DNA of 64,000 nucleotides, from assembly GCA_945887855.1 (NCBI GenBank), contig CAMCZP010000006.1:1-64000 (forward strand). The letters run 5' to 3'. The notes under the pieces were generated by a model. That model did not search any database. It was given only the letters and a program-made list of their open reading frames with translations, and was not told where the DNA came from. Positions 37,073 to 48,795 of the stretch are shown piece by piece. Positions within the stretch are counted from its first letter, which is position 1; each line of letters starts with the position of its first letter. This stretch comes from Leptospira interrogans serovar Manilae. Lineage in GTDB: Bacteria; Spirochaetota; Leptospiria; Leptospirales; Leptospiraceae. The position numbers were made by a program, and so were the translations under genes.

Positions 37073-37328
37073 TTATACTCATTTTCGGTCATAATCTAAA
37101 ACTTGAGCAAATTTTTAAGGAGAAAGATAAATCGAACCACTGTTTTATAATTCAAATACTATTCAATTTTTATTCTGTAACTTTTAAAATTTAGTAGCCT
37201 TTTTCCACCTCACGGTATAAGAAAGAAATATTTTTATAGAAGAGTTCGGTAATTATTTTATTGAGATTTTCCTGCAGGAATAAGGTAGTTAAACCTTATT
37301 TGCAGAAAAAGGCATATGCCAAGTATAC
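37073..37328. other. Intergenic gap between the beta-grasp gene and atpC
   Basis: 256 bases, both flanking genes on the minus strand. It must end the ATP synthase transcript and start the acidic-protein transcript. A bulged inverted repeat lies at 37267-37311 and is described separately; the rest is AT-rich with no gene seen. Confidence 0.5.
37267..37311 (-). terminator. Bulged hairpin downstream of the atp operon
   Basis: CTGCAGGAATAAGG (37272-37285) pairs with CCTTATTTGCAG (37294-37305) with a two-base bulge; flanking TTTT and AAAA extend the stem. It lies about 20 bases beyond the atpC stop, where a terminator is expected, but there is no T-run after the stem on the minus strand, so the call is tentative. 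A GGCATATGCC palindrome sits next to it (37311-37320). Confidence 0.4.
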
Positions 37329-37700
37329 TTAAATACTTAGCTTTGATTTTAATACTTTTATTTCTTTTAAGGATGCACTATCTTTTTTAGAGGATATTTC
37401 ATTGAGTCTTGCCTGTATATCTGCTTTGTTGATTTGGTCTGAAATTTCTCCACTCTTTGCCAGTATGTTTACAACATTTTTTTGAATTTGAGCAAACCCA
37501 CCATCTACAAAGATTTTTGTTTTTACAGAACCATTTTGAACTTCTAAAATACCTAAATCTATCTCAGAAACTAGAGAAGCATGGTTGTACATAACTCCAA
37601 AAGATCCATCTGATCCTGGGATTTTTATATAAGTTGCAACTCCCGAATAGAGGATCTTTTCGGGAGAAATGACATTTACATTTAAAACTCTATCAGCCAT
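37329..37700 (-). CDS. atpC: ATP synthase F1 epsilon subunit
   Basis: Central-stalk subunit that couples rotation and can inhibit ATP hydrolysis. The N-terminal beta-sandwich is evident (VNVISPEKILYSGVATYIKIPG, then GSFGVMYNHASLVSEIDLG); the helical C-terminal part is short. 123 residues. Last gene of the atp operon, one base after atpD. Confidence 0.92.
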   Translation of the reverse strand: MADRVLNVNVISPEKILYSGVATYIKIPGSDGSFGVMYNHASLVSEIDLGILEVQNGSVKTKIFVDGGFAQIQKNVVNILAKSGEISDQINKADIQARLNEISSKKDSASLKEIKVLKSKLSI

Positions 37701-37701
37701 C

Positions 37702-39114
<1,413 letters not shown>

Positions 39115-39126
39115 CTATATCATCTT

Positions 39127-39990
39127 TTACTTTAACGAATCTGCTCCAGCTACGATCTCTGAAATTTCTTGAGTGATCTTCGCTTGTCTCACACGGTTAT
39201 AACCTCTTGTGAGTAATTTTATCATTTCACTTGCTGCATCTGTTGCTGACTTCATTGCAACCCTTCTTGCAATTTGTTCTGAGGTCACAGCTTCTAAAGA
39301 AAGTTTATAAAATACCATATTTATAACTTCAGGAAGAAGCGACTCTAGAATCTTTTCAGGACTTGGCTCATAAATTACCAGACCATTACTTTTTTTCGAA
39401 CCCTTTGGGGGCTCAATTGGTAGAATGGAAACTATCTCTGCTTTTTGATTTGCCGAAGAGTGGTATACAGTTGTTATTGCTTCTACTTTATCAATTTTTC
39501 CAGAAATGAATAAACCTTTAAAAATATTCGCATATCCTTCTGCAACATCGTACCCTGATTTATCATCTAGGTTAGTAAAAGATTGTACTACACTTTCTTT
39601 TGCATATTTAAAGAAAGAAATCCCTTTCTTACCTACAACATACAGCTCAACTTCAATGCCTTGTGATTTCAGCTCATGCATTCTAGCACGCGCAAGACGT
39701 ATCACGTTTCCATTATAACCACCGCACAATCCCCTATTAGCAGTGACTACTAGAAGACCTACTTTTTTTATCACTTCTGGTTTTCTTAGTAGAGGGCTGT
39801 TTACATTAGCTGCCATACTCCCAAGAGAAGAAGCCAATTCTGAAATCTTTTCTGCATAAGGCTTAGAAGCATTGGCTTTGTTAGACATCTTTTTTGCCTT
39901 TGATGTAGCCACCATTTCCATTGTACGAGTAATTTTTCTCGTATTTTTAACGGAATTGATTCTCTTTTTTATTTCTCTAGGTGTAGCCAA
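39127..39990 (-). CDS. atpG: ATP synthase F1 gamma subunit
   Basis: Rotor shaft. The N-terminus ([27 protein letters not shown]) and the C-terminal helix ([30 protein letters not shown]) are the conserved coiled-coil halves. 287 residues. It lies 10 bases after atpA. Confidence 0.95.
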   Translation of the reverse strand: MATPREIKKRINSVKNTRKITRTMEMVATSKAKKMSNKANASKPYAEKISELASSLGSMAANVNSPLLRKPEVIKKVGLLVVTANRGLCGGYNGNVIRLARARMHELKSQGIEVELYVVGKKGISFFKYAKESVVQSFTNLDDKSGYDVAEGYANIFKGLFISGKIDKVEAITTVYHSSANQKAEIVSILPIEPPKGSKKSNGLVIYEPSPEKILESLLPEVINMVFYKLSLEAVTSEQIARRVAMKSATDAASEMIKLLTRGYNRVRQAKITQEISEIVAGADSLK

Positions 39991-40000
39991 AGTTAGTTCC

Positions 40001-41512
40001 TTATGACTTTTTTAGAAAGGTTTCAACCACTTCTTTCACTTTTGCACCAAGTGCATCTTCATCTTTGATTATTTTTTCATCCTTTATGGACTTCAAAAGC
40101 TCAGGTGTATGATTTCTAAAATAGTCAAGCACTGATGCTTCACATTCCCGAATTTTACTAACAGGAACTTTATCCATGAATCCCCTAGTGACTGCAAAAA
40201 TAACCAAAACCTGCTCTTCAACTGGAAATGGTTTATTTTGGGCTTGTTTTAATATTTCAACAATTCTGTAACCTCTATCCAATTGGGATTGGGTGGTGGC
40301 ATCTAGTTCTGTTCCCAACTGTGCAAATGCTTCTAGCTCTCTGAATTGAGCAAGGTCTAATTTGACAGTTCCCCCTACTTTCTTCATCGCTTTGATTTGA
40401 GCAGAACCACCCACACGTGATACAGAGATACCTACGTCAACAGCAGGTCTTACTCCAGAAGCAAACAAGCTAGACTGTAAATAAATTTGACCATCTGTAA
40501 TTGAGATCACATTGGTAGGGATATAAGCAGATACTTCCCCTTCTTGGGTTTCTATAATAGGAAGTGCTGTTAAGGATCCACCACCATACTTTTTATCTAG
40601 CTTACAAGCTCTTTCAAGAAGTCTGGAATGCAAATAAAACACATCCCCAGGATACGCTTCGCGACCGGGAGGTCTACGTAGTAAAAGTGACATTTGGCGA
40701 TACGCCACAGCTTGCTTAGATAAATCATCATAAACAACTAGTGTATGCTTTCCTTCTTCGTACATAAAAAATTCAGCCATTGCACAACCTGAGTAAGGTG
40801 CAATGTATTGCATAGGAGCAGGATCAGAAGCACTTGCTGCTACAATGATTGAGTATGAAAGAGCACCATTTTCTTCTAGCCTTTTCACAAGACCAGCAAC
40901 AGTAGAAGCTTTTTGCCCAATTGCTACATATACACAAATTACCCCTGTTTCTTTTTGGTTGATAATGGTATCTATAGCAATTGCTGTTTTACCAGTTCCC
41001 CTATCACCAATGATCAATTCCCTCTGTCCCCTACCGATAGGGATCATAGCATCAATTGCTTTGATCCCTGTTTGGAGAGGCTCAGTGACTGGATATCTCT
41101 TAGAGATACCAGGTGCTATGATTTCAACGGGTCTAAATTTAGTAGTAGTGATTGGACCTTTTCCATCTATAGGTTGCCCTAATGGATTTACAACCCTGCC
41201 CAACATTTCATGACCAACTGGGACTTCGAAGATTTTACCAGTTCTCTTTACGGTAAATCCTTCTTGTATGTGCTTGTATTCTCCCAACACAACTACCCCA
41301 AGAGAATTTTCTTCCAGGTTGAATGCTTGGCCTCGAATTCCATTTTGGAATTCTACTAATTCTCCAGACATTACATTTTTGAGCCCAAAGACTCTTGCAA
41401 TACCGTCTCCGACCTCAACAACTGTACCAACTTCATCTACTTTTAGATCTTGTTTATAACTTTGAATTTCTTTTTTGATAATCGATGTGATTTCATCTGT
41501 TTTAATTTTCAT
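40001..41512 (-). CDS. atpA: ATP synthase F1 alpha subunit
   Basis: Non-catalytic nucleotide-binding F1 subunit. P-loop GDRGTGKTA; the VGDGIARV start of the beta-barrel and the [10 protein letters not shown] segment are conserved. The frame is open to 41557, but ATG 41512 gives the normal N-terminus ([16 protein letters not shown]) and has a GGGG ribosome-binding stretch upstream; it overlaps the end of atpH by 11 bases. About 503 residues from this start. Confidence 0.96.
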   Translation of the reverse strand: MKIKTDEITSIIKKEIQSYKQDLKVDEVGTVVEVGDGIARVFGLKNVMSGELVEFQNGIRGQAFNLEENSLGVVVLGEYKHIQEGFTVKRTGKIFEVPVGHEMLGRVVNPLGQPIDGKGPITTTKFRPVEIIAPGISKRYPVTEPLQTGIKAIDAMIPIGRGQRELIIGDRGTGKTAIAIDTIINQKETGVICVYVAIGQKASTVAGLVKRLEENGALSYSIIVAASASDPAPMQYIAPYSGCAMAEFFMYEEGKHTLVVYDDLSKQAVAYRQMSLLLRRPPGREAYPGDVFYLHSRLLERACKLDKKYGGGSLTALPIIETQEGEVSAYIPTNVISITDGQIYLQSSLFASGVRPAVDVGISVSRVGGSAQIKAMKKVGGTVKLDLAQFRELEAFAQLGTELDATTQSQLDRGYRIVEILKQAQNKPFPVEEQVLVIFAVTRGFMDKVPVSKIRECEASVLDYFRNHTPELLKSIKDEKIIKDEDALGAKVKEVVETFLKKS

Positions 41513-42092
41513 AATATGCCCCGGTATTTTTATTACTGATGAGTTGCTCCCCAGCATGTAGTAGTATTGATTTGCTTATATTCTTCAAATTACTCTGTAT
41601 AGATCCATCTATAACCTTGTCATCAAAATATATAACAACCCCACCGACCAATTCTGGTCTTACTACAGTTACTATTTCCGCTTTCATTTTGTATTCATCC
41701 AGAAACCATTTTGTGATCTCAGAGAGATTCTCATTAGATAAGGGAGCCGCGCTTTGTAGGGTGACTCGAAGAATATTGTTAACTTTATCATTGAGAGCAG
41801 AGAATTGAGTATAAATGTCTGATAGATAAAATATTCTATCATTCTTAATTAATATTGAAAGGAAGGACAAAATTTGTTCTGATGCTTTTCCTTTGAGTGC
41901 TTTTTCTAAAGAATTGAGTTTATTTGCTTTAGAAAATTGAGGAGAGATTAAGAAGTTCCAAATATCCTCATTTGCTAAGAGGATACTTAGAATATCTTTG
42001 AGTTCTGAAACGAATTCTTCTGTTTGCTTGGAATCTTGCCCAACCTCTAACAGAGCCTTCGCATAGACTTTTGCAACTTGTGAATTTTCCAT
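41502..42092 (-). CDS. atpH: ATP synthase delta subunit
   Basis: Joins F1 to the peripheral stalk. 196 residues. The N-terminal six-helix domain ([14 protein letters not shown]) and the C-terminal strand-rich part ([23 protein letters not shown]) match the family. Translation is coupled to atpA by overlap. Confidence 0.93.
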   Translation of the reverse strand: MENSQVAKVYAKALLEVGQDSKQTEEFVSELKDILSILLANEDIWNFLISPQFSKANKLNSLEKALKGKASEQILSFLSILIKNDRIFYLSDIYTQFSALNDKVNNILRVTLQSAAPLSNENLSEITKWFLDEYKMKAEIVTVVRPELVGGVVIYFDDKVIDGSIQSNLKNISKSILLHAGEQLISNKNTGAYYEN

Positions 42093-42096
42093 GTGT

Positions 42097-42618
42097 TTAT
42101 GCTTTCATCTTTTTGAGATTAGAAATTTCATTTTTAACAAAATTTGCATGATCTTCTGCTTTGAGCTGCTTCTCTATAATCTTAGAAGCAATATTTACAG
42201 AGAGATCTACTATACTTTCTTGGATTTCTTGGAGAGCTTTCATCTTAGAGAGCTCAATATCTCTAAGGGATTGGTCCTTACGAGCCTGAATCTCTACAGT
42301 TGCATCCGAGATCATTTTGTTTTTTACTACAGTTGCGTCTGATTTTGCTTCATTTACAATTGAGATTGCTTCATCCTTGGCAGCGGCAATTTTTGCCTTG
42401 TAGTCAGAAAGAAGCGTTTCTGCTTCCTTGCGAAGGTTTTCTGCTTTCTCTATATCACCGTGGACTTTGTGAGATCTTTCATCCAGAGCGTGGATAATAG
42501 GATTCCATGCAAACTTCCACAGAATTAAAACAACAATAGAAAATGTAATTACCGTCCATACTAAAAGACCAGGATTGACACTAAGTAAGTTCAACCCACC
42601 TGCTGCCAGATTAATCAA
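42097..42618 (-). CDS. atpF: ATP synthase F0 b subunit
   Basis: Peripheral stalk. One N-terminal membrane helix (about 12-35, GLLVWTVITFSIVVLILWKFAW) is followed by PIIHALDERS and a long charged helix expected to form a coiled-coil dimer. 173 residues. It sits 4 bases before atpH and 11 after atpE. Confidence 0.93.
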   Translation of the reverse strand: MINLAAGGLNLLSVNPGLLVWTVITFSIVVLILWKFAWNPIIHALDERSHKVHGDIEKAENLRKEAETLLSDYKAKIAAAKDEAISIVNEAKSDATVVKNKMISDATVEIQARKDQSLRDIELSKMKALQEIQESIVDLSVNIASKIIEKQLKAEDHANFVKNEISNLKKMKA

Positions 42619-42629
42619 AATTGTACCCC

Positions 42630-42923
42630 TTATTTACTTTCAGCAGGTGCCGAAACGGAAGCTTTTGGTGCATCTGTTGCCTTTGTTAGGTTAGTGTTAA
42701 GTGCACCACCTGAAAGGAACATAATAACGAGAGCAAATAAAGCCGCTCCTTCAATAAAAGCTGCAGAAATCAACATTGCTGTTTGGATAGCTCCGGATGC
42801 CTCTGGTTGACGACTCATTCCTTCTACTGCCTGACCACCTATTCTACCAATACCCAAACCTGCTCCAAGAATTGCAAGACCTGCTCCAATTCCAATACCA
42901 ATGTAACCTAAACCGAAATCCAT
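42630..42923 (-). CDS. atpE: ATP synthase F0 c subunit
   Basis: Rotor ring subunit with two membrane helices. The glycine-rich first helix is followed by the polar loop (MSRQPEASGAIQ); the ion-binding Glu is in AFIEGAALFALV. The residue after Glu is Gly rather than Ser/Thr, which points to a proton rather than sodium specificity. 97 residues, with a C-terminal Ala/Ser/Lys-rich tail of about 20 residues beyond the usual end. Confidence 0.93.
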   Translation of the reverse strand: MDFGLGYIGIGIGAGLAILGAGLGIGRIGGQAVEGMSRQPEASGAIQTAMLISAAFIEGAALFALVIMFLSGGALNTNLTKATDAPKASVSAPAESK

Positions 42924-42961
42924 ATTTTCTCCTATAAATTAATTTTTAATTGAATATGATT

Positions 42962-43975
42962 CTAATGCCTGTGCATTGATGACCCTACAAAGAGAGATGT
43001 TAAAAGCGTAAATATAAATGCTTGTAAAAATGCTACAAATATCTCTAACATATAAATTGCAGTTGCTCCAAAGATAGAAATTGGAACTACAAAGAAAGAT
43101 TGAAATTCAAAAATAAATCCTAAAAGTGCAAGGATCACAACGTGACCAGCAGTCATATTAGCTAGAAGACGCACAGTGAGCGCAAATGCTTTAGCAAGAG
43201 GAGATACTACAAATTCTAAAGGAAACATTAAGAGATATAGAACAGCAGGGACTCCATTAGGCACAGAATAAATAGGGAACAATGGGCCTTGGTAAATAAA
43301 ACCAGTTCCATAAATCATAATCAAAGTAATTCCAGCCAATGTAACTGTAACTGAAATATCACCCGTAACAGTAATTCCACTCCATATTTTAGTAAAGATG
43401 GAATGGTGAGGATCACCAGTGAGTGCGCCAATAATTTCTCCAACAGGAGGAATCAATCCAAAAAGGTTTGAGAAGAGAATAAAGAAGAATAAACTAAAGA
43501 GGTAGCCATAATATGCATGACCATGACCATGCATATTGACGTCTATGACATCTTTTTGAAGGAATTGGAGAATTGCTTCGACAGCTCCTGTTGCTCTGGA
43601 CTGAACTTTGTAAGGATTAGAAGCAATTGATCTAGCGATGGGGATAAACGTAACCAATAGAAAAAAAGATACCACCCACATCATAGTAACTCTTTTGGTT
43701 ATATGCATGTCAAAACCACCAAGAAAGTGGTATAGCTTTTTAGAATCATTGTCTTCGAAGGTAGCATGGTGTTCTAGATCAAAGTTTGGGTCTCCCTCAA
43801 ATACTTTGATTCCTCCAAAATTTAGGGGGAATTCCGCGTGATCAGCTAGATGGTGCTCAATCACTCCAGTTAAATCAAACTTTTCATCTGTGCCACCAGA
43901 AGCCAAGAGGGGAGAAAAAGAAAGCGTTAGAAGCAATAAAACATAGGATAAAAGTTTATTCATTTTTGAGTTCAT
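42962..43975 (-). CDS. atpB: ATP synthase F0 a subunit, long form
   Basis: Proton channel subunit. The essential Arg is in ALTVRLLANMTAGH. 337 residues, about 70-90 more than the E. coli type: the extra part is N-terminal and consists of a signal-peptide-like hydrophobic segment (about 6-25) and a His/Asp-rich stretch (IEHHLADHAEFP) before the first standard helix. A second ATG at 43963 is possible. Its start overlaps the end of the AtpI-like gene by 20 (or 8) bases. Confidence 0.93.
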   Translation of the reverse strand: MNSKMNKLLSYVLLLLTLSFSPLLASGGTDEKFDLTGVIEHHLADHAEFPLNFGGIKVFEGDPNFDLEHHATFEDNDSKKLYHFLGGFDMHITKRVTMMWVVSFFLLVTFIPIARSIASNPYKVQSRATGAVEAILQFLQKDVIDVNMHGHGHAYYGYLFSLFFFILFSNLFGLIPPVGEIIGALTGDPHHSIFTKIWSGITVTGDISVTVTLAGITLIMIYGTGFIYQGPLFPIYSVPNGVPAVLYLLMFPLEFVVSPLAKAFALTVRLLANMTAGHVVILALLGFIFEFQSFFVVPISIFGATAIYMLEIFVAFLQAFIFTLLTSLFVGSSMHRH

Positions 43976-44345
43976 ATTTTAAAAGTAAGTGTGCAGTTGA
44001 AACAAATATTTTCATAGTAAAATAATTTGCAATAAAAAACCCGATTAGAAATGAGAGATTCTTTTGAAAAAAGGAAAAGTAGCCTAGAATTAGAATGTTT
44101 ATGAATAATGATATCCCAGTTAGTAGTAATTGCGGCTTAGCAGTTTGCTTCCAATTCCCCTTCATGAAATAAGTTTTCGATAACAAGAGTATCACTTGCA
44201 TCCACAAAGAGACTAAAAAACCAAAGTAGCCCATTTTTTCTAAATCTGTGACCTTATGCAAAAGAAAGGCGATGGCACTCAATAGAGAAAATATAAATAA
44301 GATAAAAAGTAAAAATTTTTGAAATGGGAGTTTACTTAAATCCAA
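43956..44345 (-). CDS. AtpI-like four-helix membrane protein
   Basis: 129 residues with four predicted membrane helices (for example FLLFILFIFSLLSAIAFL and TGISLFINILILGYF). It heads the atp operon, in the place of AtpI/AtpZ, which help assemble the c-ring. Sequence similarity to AtpI is not obvious by eye, so the name rests on position and topology. The start is a TTG with AAAGG nine bases upstream. Confidence 0.6.
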   Translation of the reverse strand: MDLSKLPFQKFLLFILFIFSLLSAIAFLLHKVTDLEKMGYFGFLVSLWMQVILLLSKTYFMKGNWKQTAKPQLLLTGISLFINILILGYFSFFQKNLSFLIGFFIANYFTMKIFVSTAHLLLKYELKNE

Positions 44346-44554
44346 ACTTTGTATCCTTTTCTGTAGAATTATTCACTATCGGCTTTACTGCAAGAATATA
44401 TACTCCTACAAAAAATCAAACCAAAGGATATAAGTTTTACTATAGATTTTGAAAAAAATACTTTTTACATATATAGCTATACTTTTTTTATTCTATTCGT
44501 GAGACTACTTTGCTTTTCTGTTGGGGTATTAATTGGTAATTTAGGATATTATAT
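44346..44554. promoter_or_regulatory. Divergent promoter region of the atp operon and wbuC
   Basis: A 209-base AT-rich gap between two divergent transcripts. It must carry the promoter of the eight-subunit-plus-one ATP synthase operon and of the cupin gene. No convincing paired boxes were fixed by eye. Confidence 0.45.
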
Positions 44555-45034
44555 ATGAATAACAGTGTAAGATTAATTAATTCAGAACTGATCAATGATG
44601 TTAGAGATAAAGCACTCAATGCTCCTAGAAAAAGGCTCAACTATAATTTCCATCAGCTTGATGAAACCTATCAAAGATTTTTAAATATTTTATGCAAGGG
44701 AACTTATGTTAGACCTCATCGCCACACAAATCCTCCTAAAGCAGAAACTTTTTTGATACTTGAAGGCAAGATTTCATTTTTAATCTTTTCAGAAGAAGGC
44801 AATGTAATTGAATCCCATATCTTAGAAGCCGGGGGACCTAACTATGGAATAGATATACTCCCTGGTGTTTGGCACTCTTTAGTTTGTATAAGTGAAACGG
44901 CTGTTTGTTTTGAAGGGAAACATGGACCCTACAATCCTGCAAGTGATAAAGATTTTGCTGAGTGGGCTCCCCATGAAAACACTAAAGAAGCAATTGAATA
45001 TTTAGTTAGCCTAGAAAATAAAATTAAATATTAA
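44555..45034 (+). CDS. wbuC: WbuC-family cupin-fold metalloprotein
   Basis: 159 residues resembling WbuC, a small cupin often found in O-antigen gene clusters. The opening (INSELINDVRDKA, then PRKRLNYNFH) and the metal-site segment YVRPHRHTNPPKAETFLILEGK are typical: two His and one Glu in the first cupin motif, and a His (GVWHSLV) in the second. The biochemical role is unknown. No O-antigen cluster is nearby. The stop codon is directly followed by the second copy of the 99-bp repeat. Confidence 0.82.
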   Translation: MNNSVRLINSELINDVRDKALNAPRKRLNYNFHQLDETYQRFLNILCKGTYVRPHRHTNPPKAETFLILEGKISFLIFSEEGNVIESHILEAGGPNYGIDILPGVWHSLVCISETAVCFEGKHGPYNPASDKDFAEWAPHENTKEAIEYLVSLENKIKY

Positions 45035-45133
45035 TGACGTTCCTGCAAAAAGTTAGTTTTTGCAAATTTATTCGCAACAATCCTAGGCTTTTTTCCGCCT
45101 ACCGGCGGAAAAAGATAGTAATTGCAGTTGCGT
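45035..45133 (+). repeat. 99-bp structured dispersed repeat, copy 2
   Basis: Matches 27775-27873 with a single substitution in the loop of hairpin A (T45054). It begins at the base after the wbuC stop codon. The inverted pair CGCAAC (45073-45078) and GTTGCG (45127-45132) and both hairpins are preserved. Identity stops right after GTTGCGT, which defines the right boundary. Confidence 0.85.
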
Positions 45134-45177
45134 ACTTTGTATCTTACTATTAATACAACCTACCTGGATAGGTACTT

Positions 45178-48100
45178 TCATTTTACACTAAAAATATAAT
45201 TTAAAACATAAAATCTATTATCATATGCTTCTGTTTCATTGAAATTATCTCCAAACTGAAATCCTGGTTTATCTAATTTTTTACCAAACCTTATAGCCTT
45301 GGCAAAATCTTTCAATAGAATTCCAGTTGAATAGAAGAGAGACGTTTTATCCTTAGCTTTTGTATGAAGCATATCCGACTTCAATAAGTTTTCCACATCC
45401 ATAAATAAATTAGTCGCTGATGCATTCGTCTGCATTTCATCTTGCATATACCCTAAAAACCCACCCGGGCGAGTTAGAGATTCTAGTAGTACTACAAAGT
45501 TTCTCCCATCAGGAGCTACTATTTTAATGATTTTTGGCATATCCTCTGTTAGAATAGTTGTAAGTAAATAACTTTGGGTTCCATCTTCTTTTGTAAATAC
45601 AGCAGCTAAAATTTCAACCAAACTTGCTGCTTCCGCTTGCGTTGGCTTTGAATCTATCAAGATATCAAATAGTCCATCTATGTTCCTGACTAATGTATAC
45701 TTGGATGTAGTAGAAAAATAATCCCTCAAAAATTGTACTACTGAATCTACTTTTGACCATGTTGGGTCAGAGGGAGTTTGGGATGTTCGTCCTCTGACAT
45801 AGGTTTTTAAGTCTTCTGTTATGGTTTGCATTGTGGTCTGTAAATTAAACTGCACAGATGTGGGATTCTCAGAGGAAATTTTCACTTCTCCTAAAATTTT
45901 GATCAAGCCTGCCACTACCTTATCTCTACCTGCTTTACGTTCTGCCTTAGAGAGCTCATTTAACATGGATGCAGTACTGGAGATCAACTTTGTTTGTGAT
46001 ACTAAACTTAAGACTCCATCTTGTGCCCCACGTAAGTTATTGAATCGTGAAGTATAGGGTTCCACCAAAAGAGAAAGAAGAGATCTAAGGGAATTGTCCG
46101 GCCAGTAATTGGATCTGTTTTTTTGACGCACATCCGAGGCAGACGAATTTTCTGATGGAGTACTTTCTGATGTACAAAGAAATTTCCTTGATGTATCACT
46201 TAAATCAGATGCAATTCTGAGAGTTAAAATGGGATTTGTGATAGACTGATCACAAGAATTACTAACTCCACCTATATAAACTTTGGCTACTGTTGAGCTA
46301 GAAAGATATGGTCGAACTAAAACTCTAGCAATATCTGTTAAAATTTTAAAAGAGTTTTTCTCTGATCCAACTGTAGTGTCCACACTATCTTTTAATGCCT
46401 TTGCTAAAGATGCGACCATTGGTAAGAGTTTATTTCTCTTTTTCCAGATAGAATTGGATGAAGTATCACTAGTATTTATATCTGATGGTCTAATTACTTT
46501 TATAGTAGTTTTTAGAGAATCAGTTGTTGTAGTACCTAAAGTTCCATTAACATCCGTTAAAAATCCTAACCTTTCAAATATAGCAAAATTTTGTGATATT
46601 ACAGGAGGAATGGCACCATAAAAACCATCTGGAGCAGCATTGCTAGTAAATAATAATGGCCATAGTATTGGCATCATACTAGAAGAGAATTGGTAAGCAG
46701 TAGCTCCTGTCTCACCTCCACCAAAGGATTGAGCCAAAAGAACTGAATCGCCCGGAAGAGAGGAAAAAGTAGCGAAATCTCCTCCTATACTATTTGTTTT
46801 AATAAAGGAACCAAGCTTATTCCATTTTCCATTATTTTCAGTTCCACAACTTGTACTGGTACAAAAAGGCTTTGCTGACATAAGACCACTTAACCCATTG
46901 GCAACTACTGTAATAAATGTCCCATCTTTTGCTCCCCCAGAGAGGATAGCATTGACTGGTATTACAAGTACGAATCTCTTCTCATGAACTAACCACATAA
47001 AATTTTTATAGATTGCTTCTTCATCAGTATTTACTGCTCTATCAGAAATCGGAATCTCTGTAATAGTATATGCTGTACCATTCCCTGTAGAAATTTCAGT
47101 CCCATCTAAACCTGCATAAGAAAATCCAGCTCCTGCATTTGTACAACCAGAGCATTTTACCTTAGTTCTAAATTTACTTGTCTGCCAAGATGATTTGTAA
47201 AGATTAGCATACTGGCTAGTTTTATTTCTATTGTAATACGGCCCATACCCTTCAAAGATTACACGGCTGAGCATACCCATCACCCAAGGGATTGTTTTAG
47301 TATAAATGGGATCTTCACAAGGAGATGCATATTGGCTGTTAGCATTTATATCGCCCATACTCTCACCCTGCAATAGACAGAGAGCAGGTGTATTTATGCT
47401 TATAGGAAAATTCTTTCCATCACGTAGTACGTCACCAGTAGTACCTCCTACTGCTCCAGCAGCTGTTTTACTACTATTTAGAAATGCTACCATTCCAATA
47501 GTTCCACCTACTAACCTTGACTTTAAAGCTGATGTACTATCCCCTAACGTAATAGCTCCATTCAATAAACCCCGATTTCTTTGAGAACTTGTTCCAGAAG
47601 ATTCGCCTATCATGCCCACGACTTTTGGATTTGCAGAATTGGAATCATCCCACTCATATCCAAAGATATCTGTTAGAGCCAGAATAAACATCAAAGATTC
47701 AAGTGCAGTGATTTGATCTCCATTAGGCTTAGATAGATCTGTCTCGTATCTATTTCTACCCAGATAGTCTATACCAATTAGCTTCAACATTGTATCATCA
47801 AAAAGTTCAAAGTCACTAGTTTCATATGTGGAGAGAGTGGTCAACAAACGATCCAATACAGTGACTGACGGATCTTTGACAAGATTTGTATCATTGATCA
47901 ATAACTTTCTGATCAATGGGTAGAGATCTGTGATTAAAGTAGAAAGTTCATTTGTATAACCAGTACTCGTATAATCTGCTTTGCTTGAATATATACTACC
48001 CCCAACAGTATTGAATTGTTCCAAATTCAGTAAAAGTTCTTTGATAACTGTGTTTGCACTGGTAAAATTGGAAAAACCAGAACGCTTATTCATCATGTCT

Positions 48101-48795
48101 CCAACTGAACCAATGATCTGCACTAACTGGTTTTTTAGAGTTTTATCTCCAATAATACTCTCATCAGTGAGTCCCTGCATGATTTGTTTCAATCCGGACT
48201 TTGTATTTTCATTTTTGTATGTTGCCTTGTACATCACATCTTCAAAAGATTTTAGTAAATCTATGGACTCTTTTTTTTGTAGTTCAAGAGCCATATCCAT
48301 AATTGCATTTGATACTTCAGTTTTTGAACGGGTAGAATAGATTTCCTTCAATGTTGCATTTGAGATTGGTGATACAGTAGAAATTACATTTGCAGGGCTT
48401 CTTCGTACTTTTTCCATAAATCCCATTGCAGATGCATAAGAAGATTCATCATAAGTACGTACTCTCTTTAATAACTTCGCTAAATTTAAAGATGACTCCC
48501 TAAGCCCAGATGAATCATTTAAGAGTAGATTTGCTGTAGTGTTTAAGCTATCTGCAATGGAGTCTCTTGAGATAGGAGTCATCCCCTCATTCAGTTTCCG
48601 ATTAAAGGTAGTTGGATTTAATTTATAAAAAGAACTCTTAACAGATGGATAAGGATTTAAAAGAGTAAATAATTCGAGGGACTGTGGTTCCAATTCTGAA
48701 AGTAAGGACTTAGGGTCTTTAGATTTATTCGAGCAAGTCATTAGTATAAAGCTATTTAACAGAATAATTATAAAAAATAATACTATTCTTTTCAT
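45178..48795 (-). CDS. Very large lipoprotein of unknown function
   Basis: 1,205 residues with a lipoprotein signal peptide (lipobox ILMTC, Cys21). Not recognised. The sequence alternates helical stretches rich in Leu/Ser/Lys with a central glycine/Thr-rich part (about 420-700), where many cysteines occur in pairs (CSGCTNAG, CTSTSCG, CDQS), suggesting disulfides in an exported protein. The C-terminus is helical (VENLLKSDMLHTKAKDKTS). It lies downstream of another lipoprotein of almost equal size on the same strand, separated by 228 bases. Probably outer-membrane or surface; function unknown. Confidence 0.65.
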   Translation of the reverse strand: MKRIVLFFIIILLNSFILMTCSNKSKDPKSLLSELEPQSLELFTLLNPYPSVKSSFYKLNPTTFNRKLNEGMTPISRDSIADSLNTTANLLLNDSSGLRESSLNLAKLLKRVRTYDESSYASAMGFMEKVRRSPANVISTVSPISNATLKEIYSTRSKTEVSNAIMDMALELQKKESIDLLKSFEDVMYKATYKNENTKSGLKQIMQGLTDESIIGDKTLKNQLVQIIGSVGDMMNKRSGFSNFTSANTVIKELLLNLEQFNTVGGSIYSSKADYTSTGYTNELSTLITDLYPLIRKLLINDTNLVKDPSVTVLDRLLTTLSTYETSDFELFDDTMLKLIGIDYLGRNRYETDLSKPNGDQITALESLMFILALTDIFGYEWDDSNSANPKVVGMIGESSGTSSQRNRGLLNGAITLGDSTSALKSRLVGGTIGMVAFLNSSKTAAGAVGGTTGDVLRDGKNFPISINTPALCLLQGESMGDINANSQYASPCEDPIYTKTIPWVMGMLSRVIFEGYGPYYNRNKTSQYANLYKSSWQTSKFRTKVKCSGCTNAGAGFSYAGLDGTEISTGNGTAYTITEIPISDRAVNTDEEAIYKNFMWLVHEKRFVLVIPVNAILSGGAKDGTFITVVANGLSGLMSAKPFCTSTSCGTENNGKWNKLGSFIKTNSIGGDFATFSSLPGDSVLLAQSFGGGETGATAYQFSSSMMPILWPLLFTSNAAPDGFYGAIPPVISQNFAIFERLGFLTDVNGTLGTTTTDSLKTTIKVIRPSDINTSDTSSNSIWKKRNKLLPMVASLAKALKDSVDTTVGSEKNSFKILTDIARVLVRPYLSSSTVAKVYIGGVSNSCDQSITNPILTLRIASDLSDTSRKFLCTSESTPSENSSASDVRQKNRSNYWPDNSLRSLLSLLVEPYTSRFNNLRGAQDGVLSLVSQTKLISSTASMLNELSKAERKAGRDKVVAGLIKILGEVKISSENPTSVQFNLQTTMQTITEDLKTYVRGRTSQTPSDPTWSKVDSVVQFLRDYFSTTSKYTLVRNIDGLFDILIDSKPTQAEAASLVEILAAVFTKEDGTQSYLLTTILTEDMPKIIKIVAPDGRNFVVLLESLTRPGGFLGYMQDEMQTNASATNLFMDVENLLKSDMLHTKAKDKTSLFYSTGILLKDFAKAIRFGKKLDKPGFQFGDNFNETEAYDNRFYVLNYIFSVK

